A stretch of 33,212 nucleotides of DNA from NCBI GenBank assembly GCA_018970765.1, contig JAGWVT010000025.1, forward strand, positions 1-33,212. Reading direction: 5' to 3'. Under the pieces are notes generated by a model. That model saw nothing but the letters and a program-made list of their open reading frames with translations, was not told the DNA's origin and searched no databases. Below, in pieces: positions 23,250 to 32,266 of the stretch. A program made the translations under genes and the position numbers. Source of the stretch: Actinomycetales bacterium. GTDB taxonomy: Bacteria; Actinomycetota; Actinomycetes; S36-B12. Each line of letters begins with the position of its first letter. Positions within the stretch are counted from its first letter, which is position 1.

Positions 23250-25979
23250 TCAGCCCGTGTTGCGCAGGCCGGTAGCGATGCCATTGATAGTCACGGACAG
23301 TGCCCGGCCGAGTAGTGGATCAGTTTCGTTGCGACTGCGTGCCTCGCGATTTCGAGCAAGGAGCGAGATCTGAAGTGCATGCAGTGGGAGTAGGTAGGTA
23401 TCACGCACGCGCAGGGTTCGTGCCAATGACGAATTGCCCGCCAGTAGCCCATCGGCACCAGTAATGGCGAGGATCTCCTGGACCGTGAGCGCGTACTCCT
23501 GCCGGATTGTTTCAAAGATATGCTGCCGATCGGGCGGGACCAGTCGTTGGACGTACTGCTCAGCGATGCGCAGATCCGTCTTGGCGAGTGTCATCTCGAC
23601 ATTGGCAAGGAAGTTACTGAAGAACTCCCAGCCACTGGCCATCGCGACAAGCATGTCTGCGTGGCCGGCGGCACGCGCCGCAGCCAGGCCCGAGCCGACA
23701 CCAAACCAACCAGGCACGATCTGCCGCGACTGGGTCCAACCGAAGACCCAAGGGATAGCCCGCAGTCCTTCGATGCCGGCGGCAGTATCTGGTCGGCGAG
23801 CCGGACGTGAGCCCAGGTGCATCGCACCGAATTCCTCCACTGGCGTGGACAACGTGAAGTACCCCGGCAAATCAGGATCGTCTACGAGCGCTCGATAGCG
23901 CTGTTGGGCTGCGGTCGACGCGGTGTTCATCACGTCGTCCCATTGTTCGCGTTGATCGACCGGGGTCCTTGGTTCACGGTGCAGCAGGCTTGCTTCAAGG
24001 ACGGCCGCGACCATCTGCTCGAGATTGTCCTGGGCAAGGACCGGCAGCAGGTACTTGTCACTAATCACTTCACCTTGTTCAGTGACCTTTATCTGACCGT
24101 CAAGTACTCCATACGGCTGCGCCAGGATGGCTTGGTAGGTCGGACCACCGCCTCGGCCAACGGTGCCGCCGCGACCGTGGAATAGACGGAGGCGAACTCC
24201 GTGCGCGGCGCAGACATCACGTAGCCGGCGTTGTGCCAGGTGGATTTCCCACTGCGACGTCGTAATGCCGGCATCCTTGTTGGAATCGGAGTAGCCAAGC
24301 ATCACTTCCTGCAGGTCTCCGCGAGACCGGACGAGTTCGCGATAGGCAGGTTCGGTCAGCAGGGTGTCCATCAGGGAGCCAGCAGCGCGCAATTCACCGA
24401 CGGTCTCCAGAAGGGGCACGAAGCCGATTCGCGACCGGTTGTCGTCAATGAGGCCGGCCTGCCGGGCCAGGACGGCTGGCGCCAGGACGTCGTCTGGGCC
24501 GGTCGTCATCGAGATGATGCAGGACTCGATGCATCGCGGTCCGAAGCTGTCCAGGGCTTCACGAATTGCTTGAAAGATTCCGTGAGTGGCTGCAGTTGGT
24601 GCACTTGGCTGAAATGTCTGCGGGGCTAGTGGCCGGGGGGCGCGAAGTTCCTGCGCCAAGACCCGGGTGCGCTCTGCGCGCTTCATCTGCAGGTAGGGCG
24701 TTTCGTACTCGCCCACTCGATCGATGAGCGGAGCTAGTGCCTGATGGAACTTCTCGGCATGCTCACGAATGTCGAGGGTGGCCAGGCGAAGTCCGATGGC
24801 TGCGACCACGCGGGTGGCTTGGTCGAGGATCCCGTGTGCGGCAAGTTGGCCACGGTGCTGCAGCAGGCTGTTGCGGATAAGCGCCAGGTCGCTGAGGATT
24901 TCGTCACTGGTCAGGTAGTCGCGCCCGGAAACATGCGGGCCGCCCGAGGCTAGGCGTTCCCTTGTCAGTCGAAGACGCATTCTGATGATCGTCAGTTTCA
25001 GTCGGATCGGCTCCTCGGCGTTCAACCTAAGGAATCGTGGATCCAGATCCGGTAGGGATTGCAGATCCTGCTGCACCGAGGCGAGCAACTGCGCACTGAC
25101 CCCGGCTAGTCGTTGGGAGACGGACAGATCTTCCAGGAGTCGATCGATGTGTGGCAGCAGGTCGGCGATCGCATGGTCGCGCTGGAACAGCAGAACCTCG
25201 GCGGTGACCTCGGGGGTGACATTCGGATTGCCATCGCGGTCACCGCCGATCCAGGAGCCAAACGTGAGCGGGCGGCTAGTTGGCGGGAGGTCGACGCCGA
25301 GTTGACCGAACGCGTCGTTGAGATCCTGAAGCACACGGGAGAGCGGGCCGCGCGGCCCGCGAGCTAGATCGTCGAGGTAGTACAGCGCATTGCGAGCCTC
25401 ATCCAGCACCTGCGGACTTGCCAGACGCAGTTCATCGGTTTGCCAGATCAGATCGATGAGTTCGGCAACGTGACGTAATGCGAGTGGAGAGCCTTCCGAG
25501 TCATCGAGCAGCAGGTCTGCGATCCGCCGAAGTTTCACCAGGATCGATCGACGAGCCGCTTCGGTGGGGTGCGCCGTGAAGACAGGGCGCACGAGCATCC
25601 GCTCAGCAAGTGCCCGTACTTCGGCTTGATCAGGGCCTGTGGCACTGATCCGGGCCACGGCCCGTTGCAGCGGCCCACCTTCGGCTGCCCACGTGGCGCG
25701 GATATCGCGGGCCCGCTCCACCTGCTCGGCGACGTTAGCAAGGTCGAAATAGATGGAGAAGGCACGGGCCAGGTCAATTGCCGTCGGCAGATCGGCCTGG
25801 TCCAGAAGTGCGGCGACCCCACCCGGATCCTGGCGGGCCGTTTCCCGAACCTGTTCCACGGCCTGCAGCAGCGTGGGACCCACCTGCCGCGTCAGAGTTT
25901 GGCCGAGCAGGTCCCCGAGTATGCGGATCTGGCTACGCAGGTGGTGGTCTGGAAGCACCCCAGTGGCCGCACTGGTCAC
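23250..25979 (-). CDS. ppc: Phosphoenolpyruvate carboxylase
   Basis: Anaplerotic enzyme converting PEP and bicarbonate to oxaloacetate; 909 residues. The GTG at 25979 is chosen because AAAGGA lies 7 nt upstream; the frame stays open to 26507 but the extra 176 codons run across the clpC start and do not resemble the family. Catalytic signatures: VFTAHPTEAARRSIL with the essential His (about residue 137), WIGGDRDGNPNVT, GYSDSNKDAG (about 565), FHGRGGTVGRGGGP (about 600) and the conserved C-terminal RNTG. It is divergent from clpC across a 207-nt intergenic region. Confidence 0.97.
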   Translation of the reverse strand: MTSAATGVLPDHHLRSQIRILGDLLGQTLTRQVGPTLLQAVEQVRETARQDPGGVAALLDQADLPTAIDLARAFSIYFDLANVAEQVERARDIRATWAAEGGPLQRAVARISATGPDQAEVRALAERMLVRPVFTAHPTEAARRSILVKLRRIADLLLDDSEGSPLALRHVAELIDLIWQTDELRLASPQVLDEARNALYYLDDLARGPRGPLSRVLQDLNDAFGQLGVDLPPTSRPLTFGSWIGGDRDGNPNVTPEVTAEVLLFQRDHAIADLLPHIDRLLEDLSVSQRLAGVSAQLLASVQQDLQSLPDLDPRFLRLNAEEPIRLKLTIIRMRLRLTRERLASGGPHVSGRDYLTSDEILSDLALIRNSLLQHRGQLAAHGILDQATRVVAAIGLRLATLDIREHAEKFHQALAPLIDRVGEYETPYLQMKRAERTRVLAQELRAPRPLAPQTFQPSAPTAATHGIFQAIREALDSFGPRCIESCIISMTTGPDDVLAPAVLARQAGLIDDNRSRIGFVPLLETVGELRAAGSLMDTLLTEPAYRELVRSRGDLQEVMLGYSDSNKDAGITTSQWEIHLAQRRLRDVCAAHGVRLRLFHGRGGTVGRGGGPTYQAILAQPYGVLDGQIKVTEQGEVISDKYLLPVLAQDNLEQMVAAVLEASLLHREPRTPVDQREQWDDVMNTASTAAQQRYRALVDDPDLPGYFTLSTPVEEFGAMHLGSRPARRPDTAAGIEGLRAIPWVFGWTQSRQIVPGWFGVGSGLAAARAAGHADMLVAMASGWEFFSNFLANVEMTLAKTDLRIAEQYVQRLVPPDRQHIFETIRQEYALTVQEILAITGADGLLAGNSSLARTLRVRDTYLLPLHALQISLLARNREARSRNETDPLLGRALSVTINGIATGLRNTG

Positions 25980-26025
25980 CTGCCTATCCTTTCGCACCTG
26001 CTTGGGTTGGCTAGCGCCGCTGATG

Positions 26026-26040
26026 TTCGCGCTGGGCGTA
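26026..26040 (+). promoter_or_regulatory. Candidate ClgR-like site upstream of clpC
   Basis: TTCGC-gctgg-GCGTA is close to the CGC-N5-GCG dyad recognised by ClgR, the actinobacterial activator of clp genes (known from Corynebacterium and Mycobacterium). One half-site deviates from symmetry (GCGTA rather than GCGAA). It lies 146 nt upstream of the clpC start in the ppc-clpC intergenic region. Confidence 0.35.
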
Positions 26041-26086
26041 TCACCTGCAGGAACATGATCCTTGGCGCCACGGTTGTCCGTATTGG

Positions 26087-26129
26087 CTGCCTGCACTGAA
26101 AGGCAGGTCCGCCGGACGACGGTTAGCAT
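26087..26129 (+). promoter_or_regulatory. Inverted repeats and -10 candidate of clpC
   Basis: CTGCCT-gcactgaa-AGGCAG (26087-26106) and GTCC-gcc-GGAC (26107-26117) are adjacent inverted repeats, followed by TAGCAT (26124-26129), a good -10 hexamer. This would leave a leader of about 50 nt before clpC, which has a GGAG ribosome site 6 nt before its ATG. Confidence 0.4.
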
Positions 26130-26186
26130 GAAGGCTGATCGTCGGCACGAGGTCCTCATCGACTGTAGAGAGCAACGGAGCGTGGC

Positions 26187-28682
26187 ATGTTTGAGCGGTT
26201 TACAGATCGAGCCCGCCGGGTTGTCGTCCTTGCCCAAGAAGAGGCTCGGATGCTCAACCACAATTACATCGGTACCGAGCACATCCTTCTCGGGCTCATT
26301 CATGAGGGCGAAGGTGTAGCCGCAAAGGCGCTCGAGAGCCTCGGCATCTCCCTGGAAGCGGTTCGTCAACAGGTCGAAGAGATCATCGGCCAGGGCCAGC
26401 AGGCACCGAGTGGCCATATCCCGTTCACGCCGCGCGCCAAGAAGGTGCTCGAACTGAGTCTGCGTGAAGCATTGCAGTTGGGGCACAACTACATCGGTAC
26501 CGAGCACATCTTGCTCGGCCTAATCCGCGAAGGCGAGGGTGTAGCCGCGCAGGTGCTGGTCAAGCTCGGTGCAGATCTCAATCGCGTGCGCCAGCAGGTC
26601 ATCCAGTTGCTCAGTGGTTACCAGGGCAAGGAGCCGGCCACTGCCGGTGGGCCGGCGGAGGGCACACCCTCCTCGTCGCTGGTGCTTGATCAGTTCGGTC
26701 GGAATCTCACTGCGGCGGCCCGCGAGGGCAAGTTGGACCCCGTCATCGGTCGATCCAAGGAGATTGAGCGAGTGATGCAGGTACTGTCCCGCCGCACCAA
26801 GAACAATCCAGTGCTCATCGGTGAGCCTGGTGTCGGCAAGACCGCCATCGTCGAAGGTTTGGCCCAAGACATCGTTAGTGGCGATGTTCCTGAAACCCTC
26901 AAGGGCAAGCAGCTCTACACGCTGGACCTCGGCGCGCTTGTTGCCGGCAGTCGCTACCGCGGTGACTTCGAGGAGCGCTTGAAGAAGGTCCTGAAGGAAA
27001 TCCGTACCCGCGGCGACATCATTTTGTTCATTGACGAAATGCACACCTTGGTCGGAGCTGGCGCTGCTGAGGGTGCGATTGACGCGGCGAGCATTCTCAA
27101 GCCGATGCTCGCGCGCGGTGAGCTGCAGACCATCGGTGCCACAACGTTGGACGAATACCGCAAGCACGTCGAAAAGGATGCTGCGCTGGAGCGCCGCTTC
27201 GCGCCGGTCCAGGTGCAGGCCCCGGATGTGCCACACACCGTCGAGATTCTGAAGGGCCTGCGCGACCGCTACGAGGCTCATCACCGTGTTTCCATTACCG
27301 ATGGGGCGCTGGAAGCAGCTGCCAGATTGTCGGATCGCTACATCTCCGATCGTCAGTTGCCCGACAAGGCGATTGATCTGATCGACGAGGCGGGATCACG
27401 CCTGCGTATTCGTCGGATGACGGCACCACCGGATCTGCGCGAGTTCGACGACCGCATTGCCGATGTGCGCCGCGAGAAGGAATCCGCCATCGACTCGCAA
27501 GACTTCGAGAAGGCTGCGGCCCTTCGCGATACGGAAAAGAATCTGCTTGCCGACAAAGCCCAGCGTGAGCGCGAGTGGAAGGCCGGCGATCTCGATGTCG
27601 TCGCTGAAGTGGACGAGCGACTGATCGGCGAGGTGTTGGCGCTGATGACCGGTATCCCGGTCACGGATCTGACGGAAGATGATCTGGCGCGTCTGATGCG
27701 CATGGAGGATGAACTCCACAAACGCGTCATCGGCCAGGAGCCGGCTATCAAGGCCCTGTCGAAGTCAATTCGCCGTACCCGTGCGGGATTGAAGGATCCC
27801 AAGCGGCCATCCGGTTCGTTCATCTTCGCCGGGCCATCTGGTGTCGGTAAGACCGAACTCAGCAAGACCCTGGCCGAGTTCCTCTTCGGCGACGAGGACG
27901 CGCTCATTGCCTTGGATATGAGTGAGTACTCCGAGCGTCATACAGCCTCTCGGCTGTTCGGTTCACCGCCCGGCTACGTCGGGTACGAAGAAGGTGGCCA
28001 GCTCACCGAGAAGGTCCGTCGCAAGCCGTTCTCAGTGGTCCTGTTTGACGAGATAGAAAAGGCCCACCCAGACATCTTCAACTCGTTGTTGCAGGTGTTG
28101 GAGGAAGGTCGCCTGACGGATGCGCAAGGGCGCGTGGTGGATTTCAAGAACACCGTCATCATCATGACCACGAACCTCGGTAGTCGCGATGTCTCGAAGG
28201 GCGTGATGATGGGCTTTGCGTCGGAAAACGATGACGCGGGTGCCTACGAGCGGATGAAGGCCAAGGTGCAGCAAGAACTCAAGCAGCACTTCCGTCCGGA
28301 GTTCCTCAATCGCATCGATGACGTCATCGTGTTCCATCAGTTGAGTGCTGAAGAGATCTCGCAGATTGTCGAGTTGATGATTGCCGGCGTGGAAACCCGC
28401 CTGCAGGATCGCAATATGGCGATTGAGCTGACACCGGCGGCCAAGGGCCTGCTCGCAGAGCGCGGCTACGACCCGCTGCTTGGCGCCCGACCGTTGCGCC
28501 GTACCATTCAGCGCGAGCTGGAGGATCCACTGAGCGAGAAGATCCTTTTTGGCGAAGTAATGCCAGGGTCCATCGTTCTCGTCGACGTGCAGGGCGAGGG
28601 GAGTGATCGTGAACTCACCTTCGCGGCGACTCCACGGGCAGAGTTGCCAGACGCGCCGCCGATGGAAACTACGGGCTCCTAG
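26187..28682 (+). CDS. clpC: ClpC AAA+ unfoldase subunit of the ClpCP protease
   Basis: Hexameric ATPase that unfolds substrates for ClpP; essential in mycobacteria (ClpC1). 831 residues. Two N-domain repeats ([29 protein letters not shown] occurs twice) fill residues 1-145. D1 carries Walker A GEPGVGKT (about 213) and [19 protein letters not shown] motif ([15 protein letters not shown], about 440) lies in the middle region. D2 carries GPSGVGKT (about 549), [13 protein letters not shown] and the C-terminal [18 protein letters not shown]. Linker and P-loops are intact. ATG 26187 has GGAG at good spacing. Confidence 0.98.
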   Translation: MFERFTDRARRVVVLAQEEARMLNHNYIGTEHILLGLIHEGEGVAAKALESLGISLEAVRQQVEEIIGQGQQAPSGHIPFTPRAKKVLELSLREALQLGHNYIGTEHILLGLIREGEGVAAQVLVKLGADLNRVRQQVIQLLSGYQGKEPATAGGPAEGTPSSSLVLDQFGRNLTAAAREGKLDPVIGRSKEIERVMQVLSRRTKNNPVLIGEPGVGKTAIVEGLAQDIVSGDVPETLKGKQLYTLDLGALVAGSRYRGDFEERLKKVLKEIRTRGDIILFIDEMHTLVGAGAAEGAIDAASILKPMLARGELQTIGATTLDEYRKHVEKDAALERRFAPVQVQAPDVPHTVEILKGLRDRYEAHHRVSITDGALEAAARLSDRYISDRQLPDKAIDLIDEAGSRLRIRRMTAPPDLREFDDRIADVRREKESAIDSQDFEKAAALRDTEKNLLADKAQREREWKAGDLDVVAEVDERLIGEVLALMTGIPVTDLTEDDLARLMRMEDELHKRVIGQEPAIKALSKSIRRTRAGLKDPKRPSGSFIFAGPSGVGKTELSKTLAEFLFGDEDALIALDMSEYSERHTASRLFGSPPGYVGYEEGGQLTEKVRRKPFSVVLFDEIEKAHPDIFNSLLQVLEEGRLTDAQGRVVDFKNTVIIMTTNLGSRDVSKGVMMGFASENDDAGAYERMKAKVQQELKQHFRPEFLNRIDDVIVFHQLSAEEISQIVELMIAGVETRLQDRNMAIELTPAAKGLLAERGYDPLLGARPLRRTIQRELEDPLSEKILFGEVMPGSIVLVDVQGEGSDRELTFAATPRAELPDAPPMETTGS

Positions 28683-28715
28683 GTCAATTCGGGAAATGCG
28701 ACTGCGGGCCTAGCC

Positions 28716-29195
28716 ATGGTGAGAGGCCCGTTGATCCCAGGCATCGAGGAGTTCGATGCGCCTCGGCGACCTGTGCCGCGCATCGTCTGGTGGCTGGTTG
28801 CGCTCATCGTGCTCAGTGGTGCGTTGCTCCTGCTGCTTGGTGTCTTCCGCGGTGCTGGTCCGCTGGCGTCGCTGGGATGGGCGACCGAGGACCTGCAGCC
28901 CGTCGCCTATCGGCCTACCGCCGATGACCAGGTCGTACAGGTGGCGATCGCCGTTCCGCCGGGTGGACTCTGTCGGGATGACAGGGTGAATATCAGTGGT
29001 GTCGAAGGCCCGGATCGCATTGAGGTACAGGCGTCCGTGACGCGCCTCCGCAATGCGGGTTGTGAGCAGGAGCCGGGTGCCGGTAATCGACTCTGGGTGG
29101 ATGTGGCGCTTACGGCGCCGGCGGGCCAGCGCATCGTGGTGCGAGCTGCCGACGGTGGGGAGCTCCCGCGCGAGACCGAGGCGGGCATCGGCTAG
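28716..29195 (+). CDS. Small single-pass membrane protein of unknown function
   Basis: 159 residues: a cytoplasmic N-terminus of about 22 residues, one strong transmembrane helix (VWWLVALIVLSGALLLLLGVF, about 24-44), then an extracytoplasmic domain rich in beta-prone sequence with two cysteines (GGLCRDDRVN and RNAGCEQEPG) that may form a disulfide. I do not recognise the family. It lies 33 nt after clpC on the same strand and meets mutY tail to tail (7 nt apart). No clear ribosome site precedes ATG 28716. Confidence 0.7.
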   Translation: MVRGPLIPGIEEFDAPRRPVPRIVWWLVALIVLSGALLLLLGVFRGAGPLASLGWATEDLQPVAYRPTADDQVVQVAIAVPPGGLCRDDRVNISGVEGPDRIEVQASVTRLRNAGCEQEPGAGNRLWVDVALTAPAGQRIVVRAADGGELPRETEAGIG

Positions 29196-29202
29196 TACTA
29201 GG

Positions 29203-30102
29203 TCAACTACTGGGCAGTGCGTAGCGTCCCCGCTTTTGGACGACCAGCCCTTCGGCCTGCAGCGCCGTAAGGGCGCGCATACGTTGCTCAGCGTCGGGCC
29301 AGATCAGATCGATGGTCTCGGTCGGCATGCTCCCCTCGCGCAGTCGAGCCAGGATCAGGCCGCGCACCTGACGATCGCTTCCCGCAAAGCGAGGCTGCTG
29401 TCGCCGGGGTCCTGCGTTATCGGGCATATCAGTGCGGTACCAAGTGCAGTACGCGCGGATTGGACAGTCGCCGCAGCGCGGGTTTCGTGCTGTGCAGATC
29501 AGCGCCCCAAGTTCCATCACAGCAGCGGACCAGCGTGCACCCGCAACGGAGGCTGATTCGAGCAGTGTTGTTGCGAGGATTCGCTCGGCGTTCGTCAGAT
29601 GTGGCAGGGGCAGGGCAGTTCCCTCGCAGGCCCGAGCAATGACGCGTCGAACATTGGTATCAAGCACCACGGCGGGCTGGCCGAAGGCAAAGGCACGCAC
29701 TGCGGCTGCGGTGTACTCACCCACGCCGGGTAGTGCCCGCAATGCATCGTCCTGCTCGGGTACCTGGCCACCGTGTTGTTGAGTGATGACGATTGAGGCC
29801 GAATGCAGTCGCTGGGCACGCCGCGGGTAGCCCAGACGGCCCCAGGCGCGCAGGACCGTGGCCAGATCCGTTGCCGCGAGATCTGCCGGTGTGGGCCAGC
29901 GGGCAAGCCAGGCCTGCCAGATGGGCACCACTCGATCGACCTGGGTCTGCTGCAGCATGACCTCACTGACGAGCACACCCCAGGGTGTGCACTCCGCTCG
30001 TCGCCAGGGCAGGTCGCGAGCGGCCACCGTGAACCAGGACAGGGTGGCCTGCACAACCATGGTTCGGGCCTCGTTCCCGGAAATCCTGGACATCTGCGAC
30101 AT
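29203..30102 (-). CDS. mutY: A/G-specific adenine glycosylase
   Basis: Removes adenine mispaired with 8-oxoguanine. It has 299 residues. Catalytic Glu47 is in VSEVMLQQTQV, the helix-hairpin-helix is LPGVGEYTAAAV, and the catalytic Asp is in VVLDTNVRRVIA. The four iron-sulfur ligands follow the C-X6-C-X2-C-X5-C pattern in CTARNPRCGDCPIRAYC. The protein ends in a winged-helix-like tail (RLREGSMPTETIDLIWPDAEQ) and lacks the full NUDIX-like C-terminal domain of E. coli MutY, as in other short actinobacterial forms. ATG 30102 is used; ATG 30060 (MVVQATLSWF) is a possible alternative. Confidence 0.95.
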   Translation of the reverse strand: MSQMSRISGNEARTMVVQATLSWFTVAARDLPWRRAECTPWGVLVSEVMLQQTQVDRVVPIWQAWLARWPTPADLAATDLATVLRAWGRLGYPRRAQRLHSASIVITQQHGGQVPEQDDALRALPGVGEYTAAAVRAFAFGQPAVVLDTNVRRVIARACEGTALPLPHLTNAERILATTLLESASVAGARWSAAVMELGALICTARNPRCGDCPIRAYCTWYRTDMPDNAGPRRQQPRFAGSDRQVRGLILARLREGSMPTETIDLIWPDAEQRMRALTALQAEGLVVQKRGRYALPSS

Positions 30103-30134
30103 GATCCCCGATCGTCATTCGGCGATCTGGGCAG

Positions 30135-30140
30135 TACCGT
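30135..30140 (+). promoter_or_regulatory. -10 box of the anchored exported-protein gene (leaderless)
   Basis: TACCGT is separated by 6 nt from GTG 30147. It lies in the 44-nt gap between the divergent mutY gene and this gene, and no Shine-Dalgarno is present. Confidence 0.5.
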
Positions 30141-30146
30141 GATGGC

Positions 30147-30818
30147 GTGAGTTCGCTGCTGTTCCCGGTCGGACCAGAGCGGCCGAGCGTGTACTGGCTT
30201 CGCCGACTTGTCTTGGTTGGTGCCGTCGGCATGCTGCTCCTAGGTGTTTGGTTCCTGGTGGGTGGCCGGGGCGGTGGTTCGGATGCCGAATCCACTCAGC
30301 CAACGGTCGAGGCGTCTGCAGCCTCTGCCTCCGAGGCCTCAAGTGATTCGGCGGGTACGGAGATCACTGCGGCCAGTCCATCTGCACTTGAGCCGTCGAG
30401 TGAGGCTGCGGTGAGTGGCGAGCCAATCGAATGCGGTGATGAGGTCATCGTGGTGGACAGTACGAGCGACTCATCCACATATCGCGTGGGCACGAACCCT
30501 GTGTTGACACTCACCATCACCAACACTGGAGACCTGCCCTGCCTTCGTGATGTCGGACCAAAGGCAAACGAAATCGAGGTCAACTCGGGCGGCTATCACG
30601 TGTGGTCAAGTGATGACTGCAATGCCAGCGACAAGACCAAGACGGTCACTTTGCAGCCAGGTGAGACCGTCTCCTCAAGCATCACCTGGAGCGGGGTACT
30701 CAGCCGCAAGGGTTGCCCGGACATCAAGCGTGAGGCGAAGGCCGGCCGCTACGAGGTTGTTGGACGCAATGGCAAGGTGCGCAGCGATGGCACACCATTC
30801 GCCCTGACTCAGGACTAG
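30147..30818 (+). CDS. Membrane-anchored exported protein, conserved near radA
   Basis: 223 residues: short N-terminus, one transmembrane helix (about 21-42), a Ser/Ala/Glu-rich linker (about 45-90) and an Ig-like extracytoplasmic domain with VLTLTITNTGDLPCLRDVG, a second Cys in SSDDC, QPGETVSSSITWSG, then SRKGCPD and GRYEVVGRNG. The three- to four-cysteine pattern and wording resemble M. tuberculosis Rv3587c, which also sits near radA and mutY (memory). The function is unknown; a cell-surface or wall-associated role is likely. The 3' end is convergent with radA. Confidence 0.75.
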   Translation: MSSLLFPVGPERPSVYWLRRLVLVGAVGMLLLGVWFLVGGRGGGSDAESTQPTVEASAASASEASSDSAGTEITAASPSALEPSSEAAVSGEPIECGDEVIVVDSTSDSSTYRVGTNPVLTLTITNTGDLPCLRDVGPKANEIEVNSGGYHVWSSDDCNASDKTKTVTLQPGETVSSSITWSGVLSRKGCPDIKREAKAGRYEVVGRNGKVRSDGTPFALTQD

Positions 30819-30852
30819 ATAACTCGCCCCTGCTGTAACTCCTCGACTGGTC

Positions 30853-32232
30853 CTACTTGGCCGACCATGCTGCGCTGATGGCCCGGCTTAACGATGGCAC
30901 CTCGATCAATCGCGCTGATCCTGCGCGTCCGTTGACCCGAGCGGTGGAGCCAGGTGGCACAAGCAGCACGCGGTAGCCCAGCCGAACCGCTTCGGAGACC
31001 CGTTCGGCCATCATCGGCACTCCGCGCACATCTCCCGATAACGCCACTTCCCCGATGGCCGTGGCTTCGAGGGGCAGCGCCCGATCGTGCGCTGCCGAGA
31101 CCACCGCGAGGCAGACCGCTAGATCACTTGCGGGATCGGTCAGTCGCATGCCGGCGAGTGTCGCTAGGTAGACGTCCTTGTCGTAGAGCTTCAGGCCAGC
31201 CGCTCGTTCGGTCACTGCAATCAGCATGGTGCTGCGCGCAGAATCCAGCCCGCTGACTCCGCGCCGCGGATTGGGACTTGTCGTGGGTGCGACGAGGGAC
31301 TGCACCTCAGCCATCAAGGCCCGATTGCCTTCAACCGTGACGGTTACGCAGACACCGGGCACGGCGACCTCGCGCTCGCCGCGAAAGAGGGCGCTGGGAT
31401 CAACCACCTCGCGCATACCGGTGTCGGTCTGCTCGAATGCAGCGACCTCGAGCGGGCCGAAGCGATTCTTGATTGAGCGCAGCAGGCGCAGGGAGGTGTG
31501 CGCATCCCCATCGAGGTTTAGGTGTGCGTCAACAATGTGCTCTAGGGCGCGTGGCCCGGCGACGTTGGAGTCTTTGGTCACTTGTCCGATGAGGATGACT
31601 GGGATCCCTCGCGACTTCGCAATGCGCGTGATGGCCTGGGCGACCTCCATCACCTGCGCAACACCACCGGCACGACCGTCCACGTCGGCCGAAGCAATCG
31701 TCTGCACCGAGTCAATCACCACCAACGCCGGATCGAGCGCGTCAATCTGACCGATCACCATCGCCAAGTCGGTGTCGTCGGCCAGCATCAGGCCAGGGTT
31801 CTGGGCCTGTAGGCGGCTGGCACGCAGGGCGACCTGTTCCACTGATTCCTCACCCGATGCGTAGAGCACCGGCCGCCCCAACTGCTCGGCAAGGGCATTC
31901 GCCGCTGCCAGCACCAGGGTGCTCTTCCCAGACCCGGGCGGTCCACTACAGAGCACGACCTGACCGGCGACGAGTCCACCGCCGAGGACTCGATCAAATT
32001 CGCCGATCCCCGTCGGAAGGCGTGGGATCGGTCCGGCGCGCAACGCCTCGGCGACTCCGCGGGCCGGGCGTGCGGGCGTGCGCCCGGTGACCGACGCCCG
32101 CAGGCCGGAGTTTGGGGCGGCTTGCACCTCATTGACGGTGCCGAATTCCCCGCACTTGGCACATCGGCCAGCCCACTTCAGCGCCGGGGCAGCACAGGCC
32201 GAACAGGCGAAACCAGGTGCACTGCGGGCCAT
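30853..32232 (-). CDS. radA: DNA repair protein RadA (branch-migration ATPase)
   Basis: RadA promotes branch migration of recombination intermediates. From ATG 32232 it has 459 residues; a longer frame from 32328 lacks family similarity, and a TACGCT box lies 6 nt before ATG 32232. The N-terminal zinc finger is CSAC...CAKC (Cys 10, 13, 24, 27). RecA-like core: Walker A GPPGSGKST (about 96-104), LVVIDSVQTI, and the RadA-specific KNRFG motif (IKNRFGPLEV, about 253). The C-terminal Lon-like domain shows DLAVCLAVVSA and GEVALSGDVRGV. In many actinobacteria disA lies next to radA; it is absent here. Confidence 0.97.
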   Translation of the reverse strand: MARSAPGFACSACAAPALKWAGRCAKCGEFGTVNEVQAAPNSGLRASVTGRTPARPARGVAEALRAGPIPRLPTGIGEFDRVLGGGLVAGQVVLCSGPPGSGKSTLVLAAANALAEQLGRPVLYASGEESVEQVALRASRLQAQNPGLMLADDTDLAMVIGQIDALDPALVVIDSVQTIASADVDGRAGGVAQVMEVAQAITRIAKSRGIPVILIGQVTKDSNVAGPRALEHIVDAHLNLDGDAHTSLRLLRSIKNRFGPLEVAAFEQTDTGMREVVDPSALFRGEREVAVPGVCVTVTVEGNRALMAEVQSLVAPTTSPNPRRGVSGLDSARSTMLIAVTERAAGLKLYDKDVYLATLAGMRLTDPASDLAVCLAVVSAAHDRALPLEATAIGEVALSGDVRGVPMMAERVSEAVRLGYRVLLVPPGSTARVNGRAGSARLIEVPSLSRAISAAWSAK

Positions 32233-32238
32233 GGTCGC

Positions 32239-32244
32239 AGCGTA
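32239..32244 (-). promoter_or_regulatory. -10 box of radA (leaderless)
   Basis: TACGCT on the minus strand is 6 nt from ATG 32232, the start that gives the correct RadA zinc-finger N-terminus. It supports that start over the upstream in-frame ATG at 32328, which lies inside the neighbouring gene. Confidence 0.5.
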
Positions 32245-32266
32245 GGTGTCGCGTCTGACGTCGGTC

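Noticed and set aside
25980-26507. N-terminal extension of ppc by 176 codons
   Set aside because: It would overlap clpC and has no PEPC similarity; GTG 25979 has AAAGGA at ideal spacing.
26220-26552. Near-identical DNA repeats at the 5' end of clpC
   Set aside because: They encode the two normal ClpN repeats ([13 protein letters not shown] twice) and are a family property, not a mobile repeat.
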